A stretch of DNA of 64,000 nt from positions 4,517,520-4,581,519 of the forward strand of contig CM055102.1 of NCBI GenBank assembly GCA_029204225.1, written 5' to 3'. The notes beneath the pieces were generated by a model, which was not told the DNA's origin, ran no database searches, and worked only from the letters and a program-made list of their open reading frames with translations. This document shows, in pieces, positions 1-10,549 of the stretch (within the stretch, counting starts at the first letter, position 1; the number at the start of each line of letters is the position of its first letter). This DNA comes from Diphasiastrum complanatum. Its lineage: Eukaryota; Streptophyta; Lycopodiopsida; Lycopodiales; Lycopodiaceae. Position numbers and translations under genes: made by a program.

Positions 1-2
1 AC

Positions 3-566
3 TCTCCTCAATCTAATGGAGTGGCCGAGAGAAAAAATAGAACTCTATGTGAATGTGCAAAGGCACTTAGACTAGAAGCCTCTCTTTCTAAAGGTTTTTG
101 GGGAGAAGCAATAGGATGTGCTAACTATCTTTGCAATTTTTTGCCAAATCATGCTATAGAAGATATTTCACCTTATAAAAAGTTGTATGGAAGGAAACCC
201 GAGGTCAATCATCTTAGAACATTTGGATGTGTATGCTTTGTACCTCTTGAAACAAGAAAAAAAGAAGATGCTAATGCTCTTAAAGGCATTATGATAGGCT
301 ACTCAAGTAAAGCCTATAGGATTTTTGTTCCATCTACTAATCAAACTATGATAAGTAGAGATGTGATCTTCCATGAAGATCAAATGTACATGAAGGAGAA
401 TGTGCAGGAATCTCAAGAGCTTATTCATCAAGGATGAGTCTCTTCATCAAGTATTGATCAAGATGAAGACTTGTTGGGGCCAAGATCACAAGAGAAGCCG
501 AGTCTACCAATGACTCCAAGAAGATCACTCCGAGAGAGATCCGAGCCTAGAATACTCAATGCCTAG
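3..566 (+). pseudogene. Ty1/Copia integrase C-terminal fragment (window-truncated, broken)
   Basis: The frame opens before the window edge with the Copia integrase landmark SPQSNGVAERKNRTL, then the usual C-terminal half: a FWGEA motif near residue 29, YLCNFLPN, the KLYGRKPEVNHLRTFGC block, and a D-V-I-F-H-E end at about 360-380. A TGA at 435-437 interrupts it, but the same frame continues to a TAG at 564-566 and shows the SLRERSEPR linker typical of the integrase-to-reverse-transcriptase junction. No reverse transcriptase follows, so the element was truncated or rearranged here. The 5' part lies outside the window. The family is clear; the subfamily is unknown. Confidence 0.85.
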
Positions 567-1105
567 GGTCCTATTGTACTTAGGACAATGAAAGGTCATC
601 CTGTACTAACCCTACTCTAGTTGTACTTTGTAACTTACTTATTAGTTACCTATTATAGTTTATGCAAATAACCTACAATAGTCTATGAAAATGAGACCTA
701 CATTTAGGCCTTATATCTTGCTCACCTTGTGTGGTAACCCAAGGTAAAGGTGCCATGTAAGTTGCTATTAGTTAGTTAAGTCTTTTTGCAATCAATGATT
801 ATCAGCTGGAGTTTTTTTGCGCCATCAATCTTGCGCTACATGGCCTTGTACTCATTTTCCCATTCAATCAGAGTGCAAGTTTTTGTCTCACTTTGTTTCG
901 TTTTTGCATTGCTACTCTATTTTCATCTTGATTATCTTTTACTGGTAACTGATGCACTATCAATCCACAAACCATCTGCTATCTATCTTCCGTTGCATTT
1001 CAATTGTTGGTTATCAGTCTTGTTTTTATCAACACATCATTTCAGCAAGTGCACAACTAGCAGTTTTCAGATATCGTTGTTTCTATCAACGATCTCTACA
1101 CCAGA
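567..1105. other. No gene recognised; probable retroelement non-coding DNA
   Basis: This AT-rich stretch lies between the integrase remnant and a gag start. It may contain non-coding sequence of the first Copia remnant and the leader of the second, but I could not pair any LTR with it. Short open frames at 786-1137 have no family signature. Confidence 0.4.
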
Positions 1106-1290
1106 ATGGATCCATCTTCTTCTTCATCTCTGATTGACAAACTCAATGGAGAGAAGTACCATCTCTAGAAGTTCAAGATGAGAGTAGTTCTACTTGCCAA
1201 AGACAAAGGCTTTCATGAACCTCTAATAGGTTGTCAGAGCATTATTACATGGACCAAAAGGCATTCTATAATAAGCATAAGTGCCAAAAG
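1106..1290 (+). pseudogene. Copia gag N-terminal fragment
   Basis: An ATG at 1106 begins a frame with the usual Copia gag start: a Ser-rich tip, then KLNGEKYHL, a stop, and KFKMRVVLLAKD. Copia gags normally have Trp in the Y-x-x-W-K-x-K-M motif. Here TAG at 1166-1168 sits in that place, one G-to-A step from TGG. The frame dissolves by about 1300, where an antisense Gypsy fragment begins, so this is a gag stub cut by another element. Confidence 0.75.
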
Positions 1291-1735
1291 GGGTGGTGAA
1301 AGGTAGTCTTCAACTTATCTTCATATGCTATAGCAATATGGTTATATCCTGCCAAACAGTCCATGAAAGTATAAATTTTCTTTCCTACCAGCTAATTAAA
1401 CATCTAGTCAATAAATGACAAGGTATAATAATCCTTCATAGTGCTCTTGTTAAGGGGCAAAAATCAAACCTGTTTCTCGCATCTTTTCTATCTCATTAGC
1501 AACATGTGTCATTAGATGGTTAGCCAAGCCTTCGTTGCCTCACTCCAAGAAGTGTATCATTTGGTTTTAAAGGAATATCATGCACAACCAAAGAAGGTAC
1601 CCTTGAAATCTTCATAAGTCCAAGCAAATATTCCAATAGTAGTCATCAAACAAGTTGTAGCTACAATTTTACTATCGACCTCAAGATGAGTTTCTACCAA
1701 TAACTCTCTGCCAACATGTTGTGGAAACATATGTG
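1285..1735 (-). pseudogene. Ty3/Gypsy reverse transcriptase fragment, degenerate
   Basis: The minus strand encodes Gypsy RT landmarks in order: an N-terminal segment containing IGIFAWTYEDFKG (compare the family's D-V-F-A-W-S), a VVHDIPLKPN-like segment, and YTFMDCLAGYNHIAIA followed by EDKLKTTF, matching the F-x-x-x-D-G-F-S-G-Y-N-x-I region. Several stops and frame changes separate the pieces. It ends against the 5' LTR of the Copia element at 1738. Identification rests on motif order read by eye. Confidence 0.7.
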
Positions 1736-1737
1736 AG

Positions 1738-2007
1738 TTAGAATTAAAGTAGAATCACTATGTTACTGTATTGTGGGTCCTATCAGTTTATAAGGATTAG
1801 TTGGCCTCGTCATGAGGCAAGTCGACGGGACATGCGTCCCATCAACGGCAACCTGGATCATGCATGGGTTGCTTGAGTGAACAACTATATGTACAGTGTA
1901 ATTCCATTTTGAGAAATATAGTTGCTATGTGAGCTTGCTGTGGAGAGTGTTTTTTGTTCGTGTTACTGTGTAGCATGATCTGTGTTCCTATTCGAAGCAA
2001 ATTCTAA
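1738..2007 (+). repeat. 5' LTR of Copia-1
   Basis: This segment matches 7449-7696 over nearly its full length, including the shared block ggcaagtcgacgggaca and the shared end aagcaaattctaa. The 5' copy carries a short extra segment near 1965-1980. Differences are mostly C/T and G/A. Confidence 0.9.
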
Positions 2008-2009
2008 AT

Positions 2010-2022
2010 TGGTATCAAAGCC
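2010..2022 (+). other. Primer-binding site of Copia-1
   Basis: TGGTATCAAAGCC starts three bases after the 5' LTR. It matches the initiator tRNA-Met-complementary site TGGTATCAGAGC used by most plant Copia elements, with one G-to-A change. Confidence 0.85.
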
Positions 2023-3289
2023 ATACAGGGAGTGTACACAATGTAGCATCGTCGTTGAAGAGAGCTTCGGGAGAACTATCTTCTGAGAGTTCGGGGTTTA
2101 CGGCGGGTTGTAGACGAAAAGTGAAGCACTGGTGCATAGATTCTAGCACACAAAAGCTTGGTAAGCTTGAGACTGTTTGAAAATTCAGTGACAGGATTGG
2201 TTAGTATAATCTACGAAGCAGAATTCTGAAAAATTCCATAGAGGAGTTGCTCGGTGTTTGCAATCGGTGTGCATTCGAACGGACACCATTTGACAAATGG
2301 ATTGAAGCATAAGCTTTCCAGTAGTAGGGCAACCTCATAGTAGTTGATTTGGCCAGGTAGAGAGCTCAAGCCAAGATCAAAGTTGTGAGAAAAATCCTAG
2401 CCTAGGGTTTGGAAGCATAAAAGCAAAGTTTTCTCTCTATATTGATCCATTTTTGAAGCTGTAAAAGCCTGTAGAAGGGCACCCTAGTGCAAAGTAACAA
2501 ATCCTTAGAGTCCGTGGAGCACCGTGGATTAGCTAAGGAATTGGACCAGTTTATATCCTGCAGCCATAGCTTGCAAGGAGATGGAAAGAAGAGGAGATCT
2601 TGCGTGTCTGTTCGCGTGCAAAAGAGGAGTCCCCTCTTAGTGTTCTAAGGTGGGCCAGCGGCTACAAGGAGTGAAGACAGTGCACGGATTGTCGGATCAG
2701 TGTCCATCATGATCAACTATAGAGATCGAAACTCTAGCATTGAATTTGGACCATCGGATCCAAGAGAACCAGTGGATTGTTTTTAAAAGAGCCTTGAAGG
2801 GGCCTGAAGGGCGTTGAAAGACAAATCAGGCTTCAACTTCAATAAAAGTTTTCATATTGAAAGTTGAATTGGGTCCAAATTCACTGAAGTTTGAAGTCTT
2901 TTCAAACTGAAGAAATAGTTCAAAAAGCGAAAAACCCCTTAAATCCACCTCCTTTATCCATTTTGACCCAAACGAAAGGCTATAACCTCCAAACGAAGGG
3001 CACCCAAACTATACCTACAAGTACGGTATAGAAAAACAGAGTGATTGTAGCAGAGAAAGTGTTTGGAGTGAGCCAAAAGTGATTTCACCATTCCATTGGG
3101 CACGTAGTTGGGAGTTGATGATTGAGTGCATTTCAGAAGGCGACACCGATTTGGCTTTCAAATTGGGGAAAAAGCGACAAGTGGCCTAGTAAGGGAAAAA
3201 GTGCAGGTCATTATTTTCAACTTTTGACATCACAGTTGGCCTCGACATACTGCTTTTAGCCTACGGCAGAAGTTTCAAGCAATTTTGCG
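2023..3289 (+). other. Untranslated leader of Copia-1
   Basis: About 1.27 kb between primer-binding site and gag start. No coding signature is seen. It would hold packaging and dimerisation signals, but none can be identified by eye. Confidence 0.6.
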
Positions 3290-4575
3290 ATGGCAAACAT
3301 GGGAGAGTCCATTTTGAGTGAAAGTAACAAATTGGACGGGATTTCCAACTATGCAGTGTGGAAATTCAAAATGAAAAACATACTGATGGAGAAAGATGTG
3401 TGGGAAGTTGTCACAAGTGATGAGAGAAGACCTCCAAATGAAACGGAAATCAAAGCATTCGACAAAAAGATGAGGAAAGCTTTGACCTTCATTAACTTGT
3501 CAGTGAAGGATCACATCATTACCCACATTTGTGATGCTGTTACACCCAGACAGCATGGGATGTGCTAAAGGAACAGTTCAAGACGTTAGATCCATCAAGA
3601 ATCATGTTTCTGAAGTCAAAGCTGAATAGTGTCCGAATGGAACAAGGAGAGCACATTCAGATGTATATGACCAGAATCAAAACAATGAGGGATGAACTGC
3701 ATTCTATTGGTGAGCGCATACGTGATGTGGAGCTGGTGCACAATGCATTGTGCGACATTGCAGAACCCTAACAGATATTTGTGAGTGGAATAGCATCAAG
3801 AGAAAGATTTTCAACCTTTGACGAGTTCACAGGAATCTTGATGCAGGAAGAGCAATGACGAGAAATGGTGAAAGCTAAACGTAGAATACTGATGATCAGG
3901 CACTTGCGACACGCCAAAAACAAGGCAAGGGCAAGGGCAAGAAGAAGTTTAAACAACTCTCAAGAGGATGAGGGATCTTTCAGTAAGACCAAGAAGAAAG
4001 ACAAGTGCTTCCATTGTGGTAAAAAGGGCCATTGGAAGAGTGAATGTCGCAAATTCCTGGTGGAACAAGACAAGGGGAAACCAAAACAAGCAGGTAACCT
4101 TGTCGATGAGGGTGAGATTGAAGACTCTAGCATCTTCATGTCTGCATTGTCATCTAATCAAGATGATCAAGCATGTTATATTGACTCAGAAGCCACAAGA
4201 CACATGACGGGTAACAAGAATTAGTTTAGTGGCTTGAAAGTGTTGGATAATGGAACGTCCATTTCACAAGCAAATGGCGATGTGTGCAAGATCAAGGGGA
4301 TAGGCACCGTTTCAATCCAACTACCTGATGGCAAAAGCAGGATGATCAGGGAGGTACTTTACGTACCAGATTTGAAGAAAAATCTACTTTCTGTTGGAGT
4401 CATTACTGATCAAAAGTTGAAAGTAGAATTCGCCCATGATCGTTGCTTTGTGAAGGATGTGAACCAAAAGTTCAAAATTATTGCGGATGGAGTAAGGGAG
4501 CCCAATACAAAATTGTACAGGTTGAATGCTACAATCAAGGGGCAACATGGACTCATATCGTCCATTCCATCGTAA
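3290..4575 (+). pseudogene. Copia-1 gag and protease region, broken
   Basis: Gag starts at ATG 3290 and shows NKLDGISNYAVWKFKMKN, the YxxWK-type gag start. A one-base shift near 3560 moves it to another frame, where the gag body (KEQFKTLDPS) continues. The zinc knuckle CFHCGKKGHWKSEC lies at about 4006-4050. The protease motif reads YIDSEATRHMTG at about 4177-4210, so the usual D-S-G-A core has become D-S-E-A. In-frame stops include TGA 3856 (from CGA), TAG 4222 (from TGG) and TAA 4573. A gag-pre-integrase stretch (VLYVPDLKKNLLSVG) follows. Confidence 0.88.
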
Positions 4576-5451
4576 ACTGAGTTGTGGCATAAAAGGCTTG
4601 GTCATTGAACTTGGGAAGCCTCAGTTTGATGAGAAAATTGGAGATGGTAACAAGATTGCCTACCATAGAAGACCACTTGAAATCGATGTGCAAATCATGT
4701 GTATATGGGAAGCAGCATCGAGAGAAGTTCAATAAAGGTGGTGTTGCAAGAGCAAAGAACATCCTGGATTGAATCCACACAGATTTATGCGGGCCTATGA
4801 GGACCATGTCCTTAGGTAAAGCCTTCTATTTCATGACCTTTATTGATGATATGTCACGTAAGGCGTGGATCTACTTCTTCAAGAAGAAATCAGATGCATT
4901 TGACAATTTCAAGACTTCAAAGCATTGGTCGAAAATCAGACAGGTAGGAAGATCAAAGTCCTAAGATTAGATAGTGGAGGTGAGTACAAGTCTAATGACT
5001 TCAATGATCTTTTTTATCAATGTGGGATTAAAAGACAACTTACGCAAGCTCATACTCCTGCTCTCAATGGTGTAGTTGAGCGCAAGAATTGTACGATTGT
5101 GGAAAGTGCGAGATCTATGCTAGCTGAGATGAAACTACCAAAAGATTTTTGGTCAAAACATGCAGTACGGTAGTCTATCTTCACAATAGAAGTCCTACCA
5201 TTGCCATACCAAAGATAACACCTGAGGAAGCATTCACGAAGAAGAAGCCAAACGTGAACCACTTGCGAATCTTTGGATGTAAGGCCTTTGTACACATTCC
5301 TAAGGAAGAGAGACGTAAACTTGATGTGAAAGCTATCAAGTGTATATTCCTAGGATATGATGAACGTGTGAAGGGGTATAGATGTTTTGATCGAGTGGAA
5401 AACAAAATCCATATAAGCCATGATGTTATCTTTGATGAATCCAAGATGTAA
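4576..5451 (+). pseudogene. Copia-1 integrase region, broken
   Basis: The H-H-C-C region appears as ELWHKRLGH and later CKSCVYGKQH, with a frameshift just after the RLGH motif. The catalytic core follows: HTDLCGPM, then FIDDMSRKAWIYFFKKK, then the S-G-G-E-Y segment and TPALNGVVERKN near 5060. A second frameshift near 5160 splits the DFWS block from the YLHNRSPT block. The end reads ISHDVIFDESKM and stops at 5449-5451. A TGA at about 4767 adds another break. Confidence 0.88.
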
Positions 5452-5720
5452 CGAGGATGCAGGGAAGATAGACACATCTAGTGGGAAAGATGGTATAGTG
5501 AGGATACCTCCTGATGATGATGGATATTCATTGACCTTCCAAGTGATGAACATGAGGATACATCTCAAGATACTACTACTCAACCCCAAGAAACAGGTTG
5601 GAGAGGTAGAGACAAACCTTTTGGTGCAAGAAGGATTGAAGTTGCAGGTGACAAACGCAAGGAGAAGGATGTACCATGTGATACATTTTCACCAGGAAGC
5701 CCGCTAAGTAGTTTGAGAGA

Positions 5721-7392
5721 TTGTTGGAGAGTCGCGACATGGATGACTTTTTAGGATCATCTAGCCAGGGAGAGCTACGAAGATCAACAAGAGAGAAGAC
5801 ACAACCTGAAAGATATGAAGCAAATTATGCTCTCTTATCTAGCATTATTCAAAGCAAAGAACCTTTGACTTATGGTGAAGCAAAGGATGATGACATTTGG
5901 GTCAAGGCCATGGGAGAGGAGATGGAGTCAATTGCTAAGCATAGCACATGGGACTTAGTAGACCCACCAGTTGGCAAGAAACCCATTGGTTGCAAATGGG
6001 TATACAGGACTAGGTATCATGCAGATGGAAGTATAGCAAAGCACAAGGCAAGATTGGTGATCAAAGGGTATGAACAAAGTAAAGGCATTGACTATGAGGA
6101 GACCTTTGCGCCAGTATGTAAGTGGAATACTCTACGTCTAATTGTTGCTTTAGCTTCACATTTTGGTTGGCCTTTGTATCATATGGATGTAAAATCTACT
6201 TTTCTAAATGGTGAGTTAGAAGAAGAGGTGTTCATGGATCAACCTGAAGGCTTTGTAGTGAAGGGACAGGAAAATAAAGTATGTCACTTGAAGAAAGCGC
6301 TTTATGGTCTTAGACAGGCACCACGTGCATGGTATAGCCGGATTGATGCCTACTTTCGTTCCAAGGGGATGGTGAGAACACATTCTGATCCAAATCTATA
6401 TCTCTTATGCTTTGATGGTATGGTTGCTTTGATTGCTCTTTATGTTGATGACTTGATTATTACAAGAAATAATCAAGAGATGATAGACATGATCCAGAAA
6501 GACCTCATGGAATAATTCGAGATGACGAATCTCAGCCTGATACATTATTGCCATGGAGTAGAGGTGTGGCAAAAAGGACACGAAGTGGGTTTAACACAAG
6601 TGAAGTATGTCAAAGAGTTGCTGCACACGTTTAGGTTGCAGGATTGCAAACCAGTGAATACTCCTATTGAACCAGGTAAAAAGCTTTCTAAGCTTGATGA
6701 GTCATAGTCATTTGATGCTACGCTGTATAGGTAGTTAGTAGGGAGCTTGATTTACCTTACCATGACTAGACCAGATATATGCTATGTTGTTGGCATTGTA
6801 AGTTAGTTTATGGCAGCACCTATGAAAACGCATTGGAAGGAAGCTATACACATTTTGCGTTATGTGAAAGGCACTTCAGATTATGGCTTGATTTACAGGA
6901 AGCATGAGGGTTTACCTGAGTTGTGTGGCTATGTGGATGAGGATTGGGGAGGTGACTATGATGATCATAGATCCACCATAGGGTATGTATTCCAGTTTTT
7001 GTGGTAGTTGCTTTTCCTGGTCTAGTAAGAAGCAAAGTACAATTGCTCTATCCACCACAGAAGCAGAGTATAAGGCAATGTGTAGTGCAGCACAGGAAGC
7101 TATATGGTTGAGACAAATCTTGGAAGAAGTTGGCATGAGGCAGAAAAATTCCACAACTTAACATAGCGACAGTCAGAGTGGCATTCAGTTAGCAAAGAAT
7201 CCAGTGTTCTATGCGAGAACCAAACACATTGAGATTCAATATTTCTTTATACGTGAGAGGCTGCTGAGTCGTGAAATTCATGTTGCTCATTGTAGTACGG
7301 AAAAAGAACTAGCTGATATTTTCACTAAGCCACTTGTTGGAGAAAAGTTTGATAAGTTTAGATCAAAGCTTTCTGTACTTAAAGTTTGTTGA
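5721..7392 (+). pseudogene. Copia-1 reverse transcriptase and RNase H, broken
   Basis: RT motifs appear in order from about 5880: WVKAMGEEMESI, GCKWVYRTRYHADGS, KARLVIKGYEQ, DYEETFAPV, FLNGELEEEVFMDQPEGF, YGLRQAPRAWY, and the catalytic YVDDLIIT near 6440. Stops interrupt the frame at 6513, 6705, 6732 and 6804, each one C-to-T step from CAA or CAG. RNase H follows with a frameshift near 7000: VDEDWGGD, then STTEAEYKAM, then a stop and QLAKNPVFYARTKHIEIQ. The catalytic YVDD itself is intact. Confidence 0.9.
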
Positions 7393-7437
7393 CTTTAAAG
7401 CTGTGTATATGATTGTATAAAAAGTAGAATCTACTTT

Positions 7438-7448
7438 AAGGGAGAGAG
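7438..7448 (+). other. Polypurine tract of Copia-1
   Basis: AAGGGAGAGAG abuts the 3' LTR, as expected for the plus-strand primer of reverse transcription. Confidence 0.8.
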
Positions 7449-7696
7449 TTGGAATTAAAGTATAATCAGTGTGTTACTGTACTGTGGGTCCTACCAGTTG
7501 ATAAGGATCAGTTGGCCTCGCCACAAGGCAAGTCGACGGGACACGCGTCCCATCAACGGCAACCTGGGTTGTGCATGGGTTGCCTGAGTGAACAACTATA
7601 TGTACTTAGTAATTTCATTTTGAGAAATATAGTTGCTATGTGAGCTTGCTGTGGAGAGTGTTTTCTGTCTGTGTTCCTGTTCAAAGCAAATTCTAA
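7449..7696 (+). repeat. 3' LTR of Copia-1
   Basis: This is the partner of 1738-2007. It begins TTGGAATTAAAG and ends aaattctaa. Confidence 0.9.
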
Positions 7697-8244
7697 GTAT
7701 GTGTACATAAGTAAATGGGCCCATCAAGAAAATTAAAAAATACTTTTCTAGAAATTAAAATAGGTGCAAGGGTTGTGGCATCCTACATGCGTAAGCCATA
7801 ACCCAATGAGCACATTTGTAAAGTGCAAGTTATTGTAACTTAAAATAAAATAGACTTGGGTCTTGTACATAAAATAATAGAAAAAGCCCAAAGTTTAAGT
7901 TACAAAGTTCTAAGTTAGAGTCAAAGTCAAAATGGTGGTAGGTGAGATGTGCTACTTTGGGCACCTTAGGATCTTTTGTGTTTTCTATGAAGGGCTTGGA
8001 TTTCAATCTTTGCCTCAATGAAGTAGCCAATAGCCTCCAAGAATAAAAAGGCACCTTTTGTACTCAATTGTGCATGCTAATTGAGAGGAGTAAACTCTAC
8101 CACTTTGGAGATATAAGCATCCTCATGTGCTCATGCTTATTTTTCTAATGTCATTATGTGTGCTTGTTTTTTATTATGCTTTTTCCATGTTCTTTGTTTG
8201 TGAGTTGTTATTAGTTTTTAGAATCAAAGCATTGGCATGTGAGC

Positions 8245-8248
<4 letters not shown>
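7697..8248. other. No gene recognised
   Basis: Non-coding in appearance. About 40 bp near 8075-8110 (attgagaggag...aaactctac) reappears in diverged form near 9213-9245, so part of this interval may be an old duplication. Confidence 0.5.

Positions 8249-8334
<86 letters not shown>
8249..8334 (+). repeat. (CT)43 microsatellite
   Basis: An uninterrupted CT dinucleotide run of 86 bp. Its purity suggests recent expansion. It creates an artificial poly-Ser-Leu reading frame, which is not a gene. Confidence 0.98.
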
Positions 8335-8337
<3 letters not shown>

Positions 8338-8728
8338 CTATTTCTTTGCATGTGGATTAGTTAGGTGGTTAAAGCTAATGGGCAGGATGTGGTAGTGATT
8401 AAAGTACAAGGACAACAAGTACTCAATTAAATCAAGATCGTGCTCTATCCTAGCGATCTAACCTCTTTGACAGGCAGAAGGATTGCTCATTGAAGAGATC
8501 TACATCCAACACAACAATAACCTCACCTTGATATATTTTCTCCATGTTTGCATCACAAATATGAACCAAAAGTTCCCTTCCTTGAAATTATTCAATTATC
8601 ATCACAAGTGAGTTCTCGGAGAAGGATTCTTCAGTAGTACTATCCAATGACTCTTCTGATTCCCAATCAGTATTAGTAATAGAAGCTCTTTCATTTCTTG
8701 GTATATCAGGATAAGCACTTACTACAGT
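8335..8728. other. No gene recognised
   Basis: No open frame or known motif. The minus strand stays weakly protein-like beyond the end of the frame at 8729, with acidic Ser-rich stretches, but contains stops. Confidence 0.4.
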
Positions 8729-9076
8729 TCATTTCCCTTTCCAAAAATTAAATGTCCAAAAAGGATATTTAGACATTGCAATGGTCTCTAAGTCTTCAAT
8801 TGTGTAAGAGACCCCATATGTAATTTGATTCAGCCTATAGTTGAAGGTATGCTTATTTGGGGTGGCAGTCCTGTAGGTGTACTCCACCATGTTAGTATAT
8901 TGGCGAAGTGGAGGAAGGTAATCTTGGAACCCGCAAATCTTCAGAAGGGGTTCCCCGAGCTTCCACCATTTCTTGGCTTCGTATGGTTTTGGAACTGGAA
9001 GGAGTTCCAGAAGTGTAGATTTTACCTCCATCAACTCGTCATCTGATGAATGTGGTGTGAGATCTTCAAATCCCAC
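8729..9076 (-). CDS. Unassigned open frame, possible exon or retroelement gag-like fragment
   Basis: A 115-codon minus-strand frame starts at a GTG-like position and can be extended upstream to about 9136 without a stop. There a pyrimidine-rich tract ending in CAACTAG could be a 3' splice site. The predicted protein is hydrophilic and rich in Lys, Tyr and Trp (KKWWKLGEPLLKICGFQDYL, YGVSYTIEDLETIAMSKYPF). I do not recognise the family. The composition looks like real protein rather than a shadow frame, but no start context or partner exon was found. It could be part of a retroelement polyprotein. Confidence 0.3.
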   Translation of the reverse strand: MGFEDLTPHSSDDELMEVKSTLLELLPVPKPYEAKKWWKLGEPLLKICGFQDYLPPLRQYTNMVEYTYRTATPNKHTFNYRLNQITYGVSYTIEDLETIAMSKYPFWTFNFWKGK

Positions 9077-9136
9077 GGTGAAATCAAGATCTAGGTCTTG
9101 AGTGAGTCTGACCTTCTTGGCTGGCCTAGTTGAAAG

Positions 9137-10435
9137 TTTAAAAAGGAAAAAAAAAAAACAAATGCTATTTCCTAGCTATAAATAAGGCATCAATTGTATT
9201 CCATTCTGATGTTCAATTGAGAGGAGGAAAAAACTCTACTACTTCAAAATCATGGACATCCTTGCTTTATATCTCACTTCTTCTGTCTCGTTTTGTTATT
9301 GTTTTTGTGCTGAGGCATCTTCTATGACTGTTTGTAATTGCTATTCTTGCTATTTCTAAATAGAAGAGAGAGAGATGCAAATATGAGTTACATCTCTTGC
9401 ATCAATGTTATGTGGTTGATTAGGATTTAAGTGTGATCAGTGATTGAGAACCATTGAAAGCTTGCAAATGAACTAAATATAAGCATCTCTCTCTTGGGAA
9501 TGAACTACTACGTGAAAGAAAAGGAGACAAAATCTTCTCATTCCATTTACATTGCCATTGCTTTATCTAGAAAGTAGGATTTGAAAAGAGAAAGGCCACT
9601 ACATATGTATGTGACTCGATATTGTGACATTTGTCAATACCTGGTCAATCCTAGGTTGCAACATTGGAACATAGAGAAGTGACTCCTAAGGTATTTGAAA
9701 GCAATTGTTGGGCATGGCATAGTCTACTCTGGATCAAATCTGAACATGACAAGCTATTGTGATTCATATTAAGTAGATGAAAGGAAATCGACTACCAACA
9801 ACATACATTCACTCTATCTTCCACAAAGATCAAATATATATGGCCTCAGGAGTATGAGTGATTAAAAAAACATGTACAAAGAAATATAAATACATGTATA
9901 CATATTTATATTGTTTAATGATAATCGAGACTGTATATCAATCAAATCATTCAACTATGTATAATATATGCATCTATCACTACAATCACTACAATCTATG
10001 CATGAGGTATGATTCGACTTCCTTTGTTTTTTAGGAGAGGACACATGAACAAGCAATTCACTCAACATACAACAATTCAACTGCATGTTTTCAAAAGAAG
10101 TTGCCAAGCCATTTTGGATTTTACACAACTCACTTGTTTAAACATACGGTGACATCATGGAATGTTTTTAGTCAATTTTGTTGTCATTATCCCTTCAATT
10201 GGATATTCTTGACAAATTTCAATTGGAGGAAGCTGAAAAAGTGCATATTTCGAAATTCAAGTTCACATTGTGTGACTTGTCATCACTGATCCCATATGGG
10301 TTCAAGCAAGAAACTAAACATTATTTGAGATGTGTCTGTCCCAATGAGAGGCCATGTCAATGGCCATGGCGTCTTAGGGACAATTTTTTGCAAATGTGTT
10401 GCAAGCAAAGTTTTCCTGAGGATTGTTTATTGATT
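9137..10435. other. No gene recognised; 3' flank of the acyl-CoA synthetase gene
   Basis: AT-rich. The part next to 10436 should include the 3' untranslated region of the minus-strand synthetase. Plus-strand frames at 10101-10441 overlap that region and show no family signature. Confidence 0.5.
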
Positions 10436-10549
10436 TTATAGTTTGGCTACTGGGTGCTGAATAAGCTGCCGCCGGAGAATTTTTCCAGAAGGTGACTTGG
10501 GAATGGAAGTAACAAAAGTTACTTTTCTCAACCTTTTAAAAGGTGCAAC
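10436..10549 (-). CDS. Synthetase exon 6 with stop
   Basis: The acceptor CTTTTCAG precedes GTTGCACC. The exon reads [13 protein letters not shown], then [15 protein letters not shown], then QHPVAKL and a TAA stop at 10438-10436. The Lys of S-G-K-I-L-R-R is the adenylation catalytic residue. Confidence 0.93.
   Translation of the reverse strand, partial: VAPFKRLRKVTFVTSIPKSPSGKILRRQLIQHPVAKL

Larger units (their letters stand above)
1738..7696 (+). mobile_element. Complete but inactivated Ty1/Copia LTR retrotransposon (Copia-1)
   Basis: Two related LTRs (about 270 and 248 bp) flank an internal region with primer-binding site, leader, gag, protease, integrase, reverse transcriptase, RNase H and polypurine tract in the Copia order. 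The coding region has at least four frameshifts (near 3560, 4610, 5160 and 7000) and many stops. LTR ends are 5'-TTAGAATT and AATTCTAA-3' in the 5' copy, an exact inverted repeat; the 3' copy begins TTGGAATT. I found no exact 5-bp target duplication: flanks read gtgag and gtatg. The element is complete in architecture but cannot encode functional proteins. Confidence 0.9.

Noticed and set aside
8127-8360. Plus-strand Ser-Leu repeat frame
   Set aside because: Translation of the CT microsatellite.
10178-10441. 87-codon plus-strand frame with WPWRLRDNFLQM
   Set aside because: Antisense to the synthetase 3' region; no family signature or start context.
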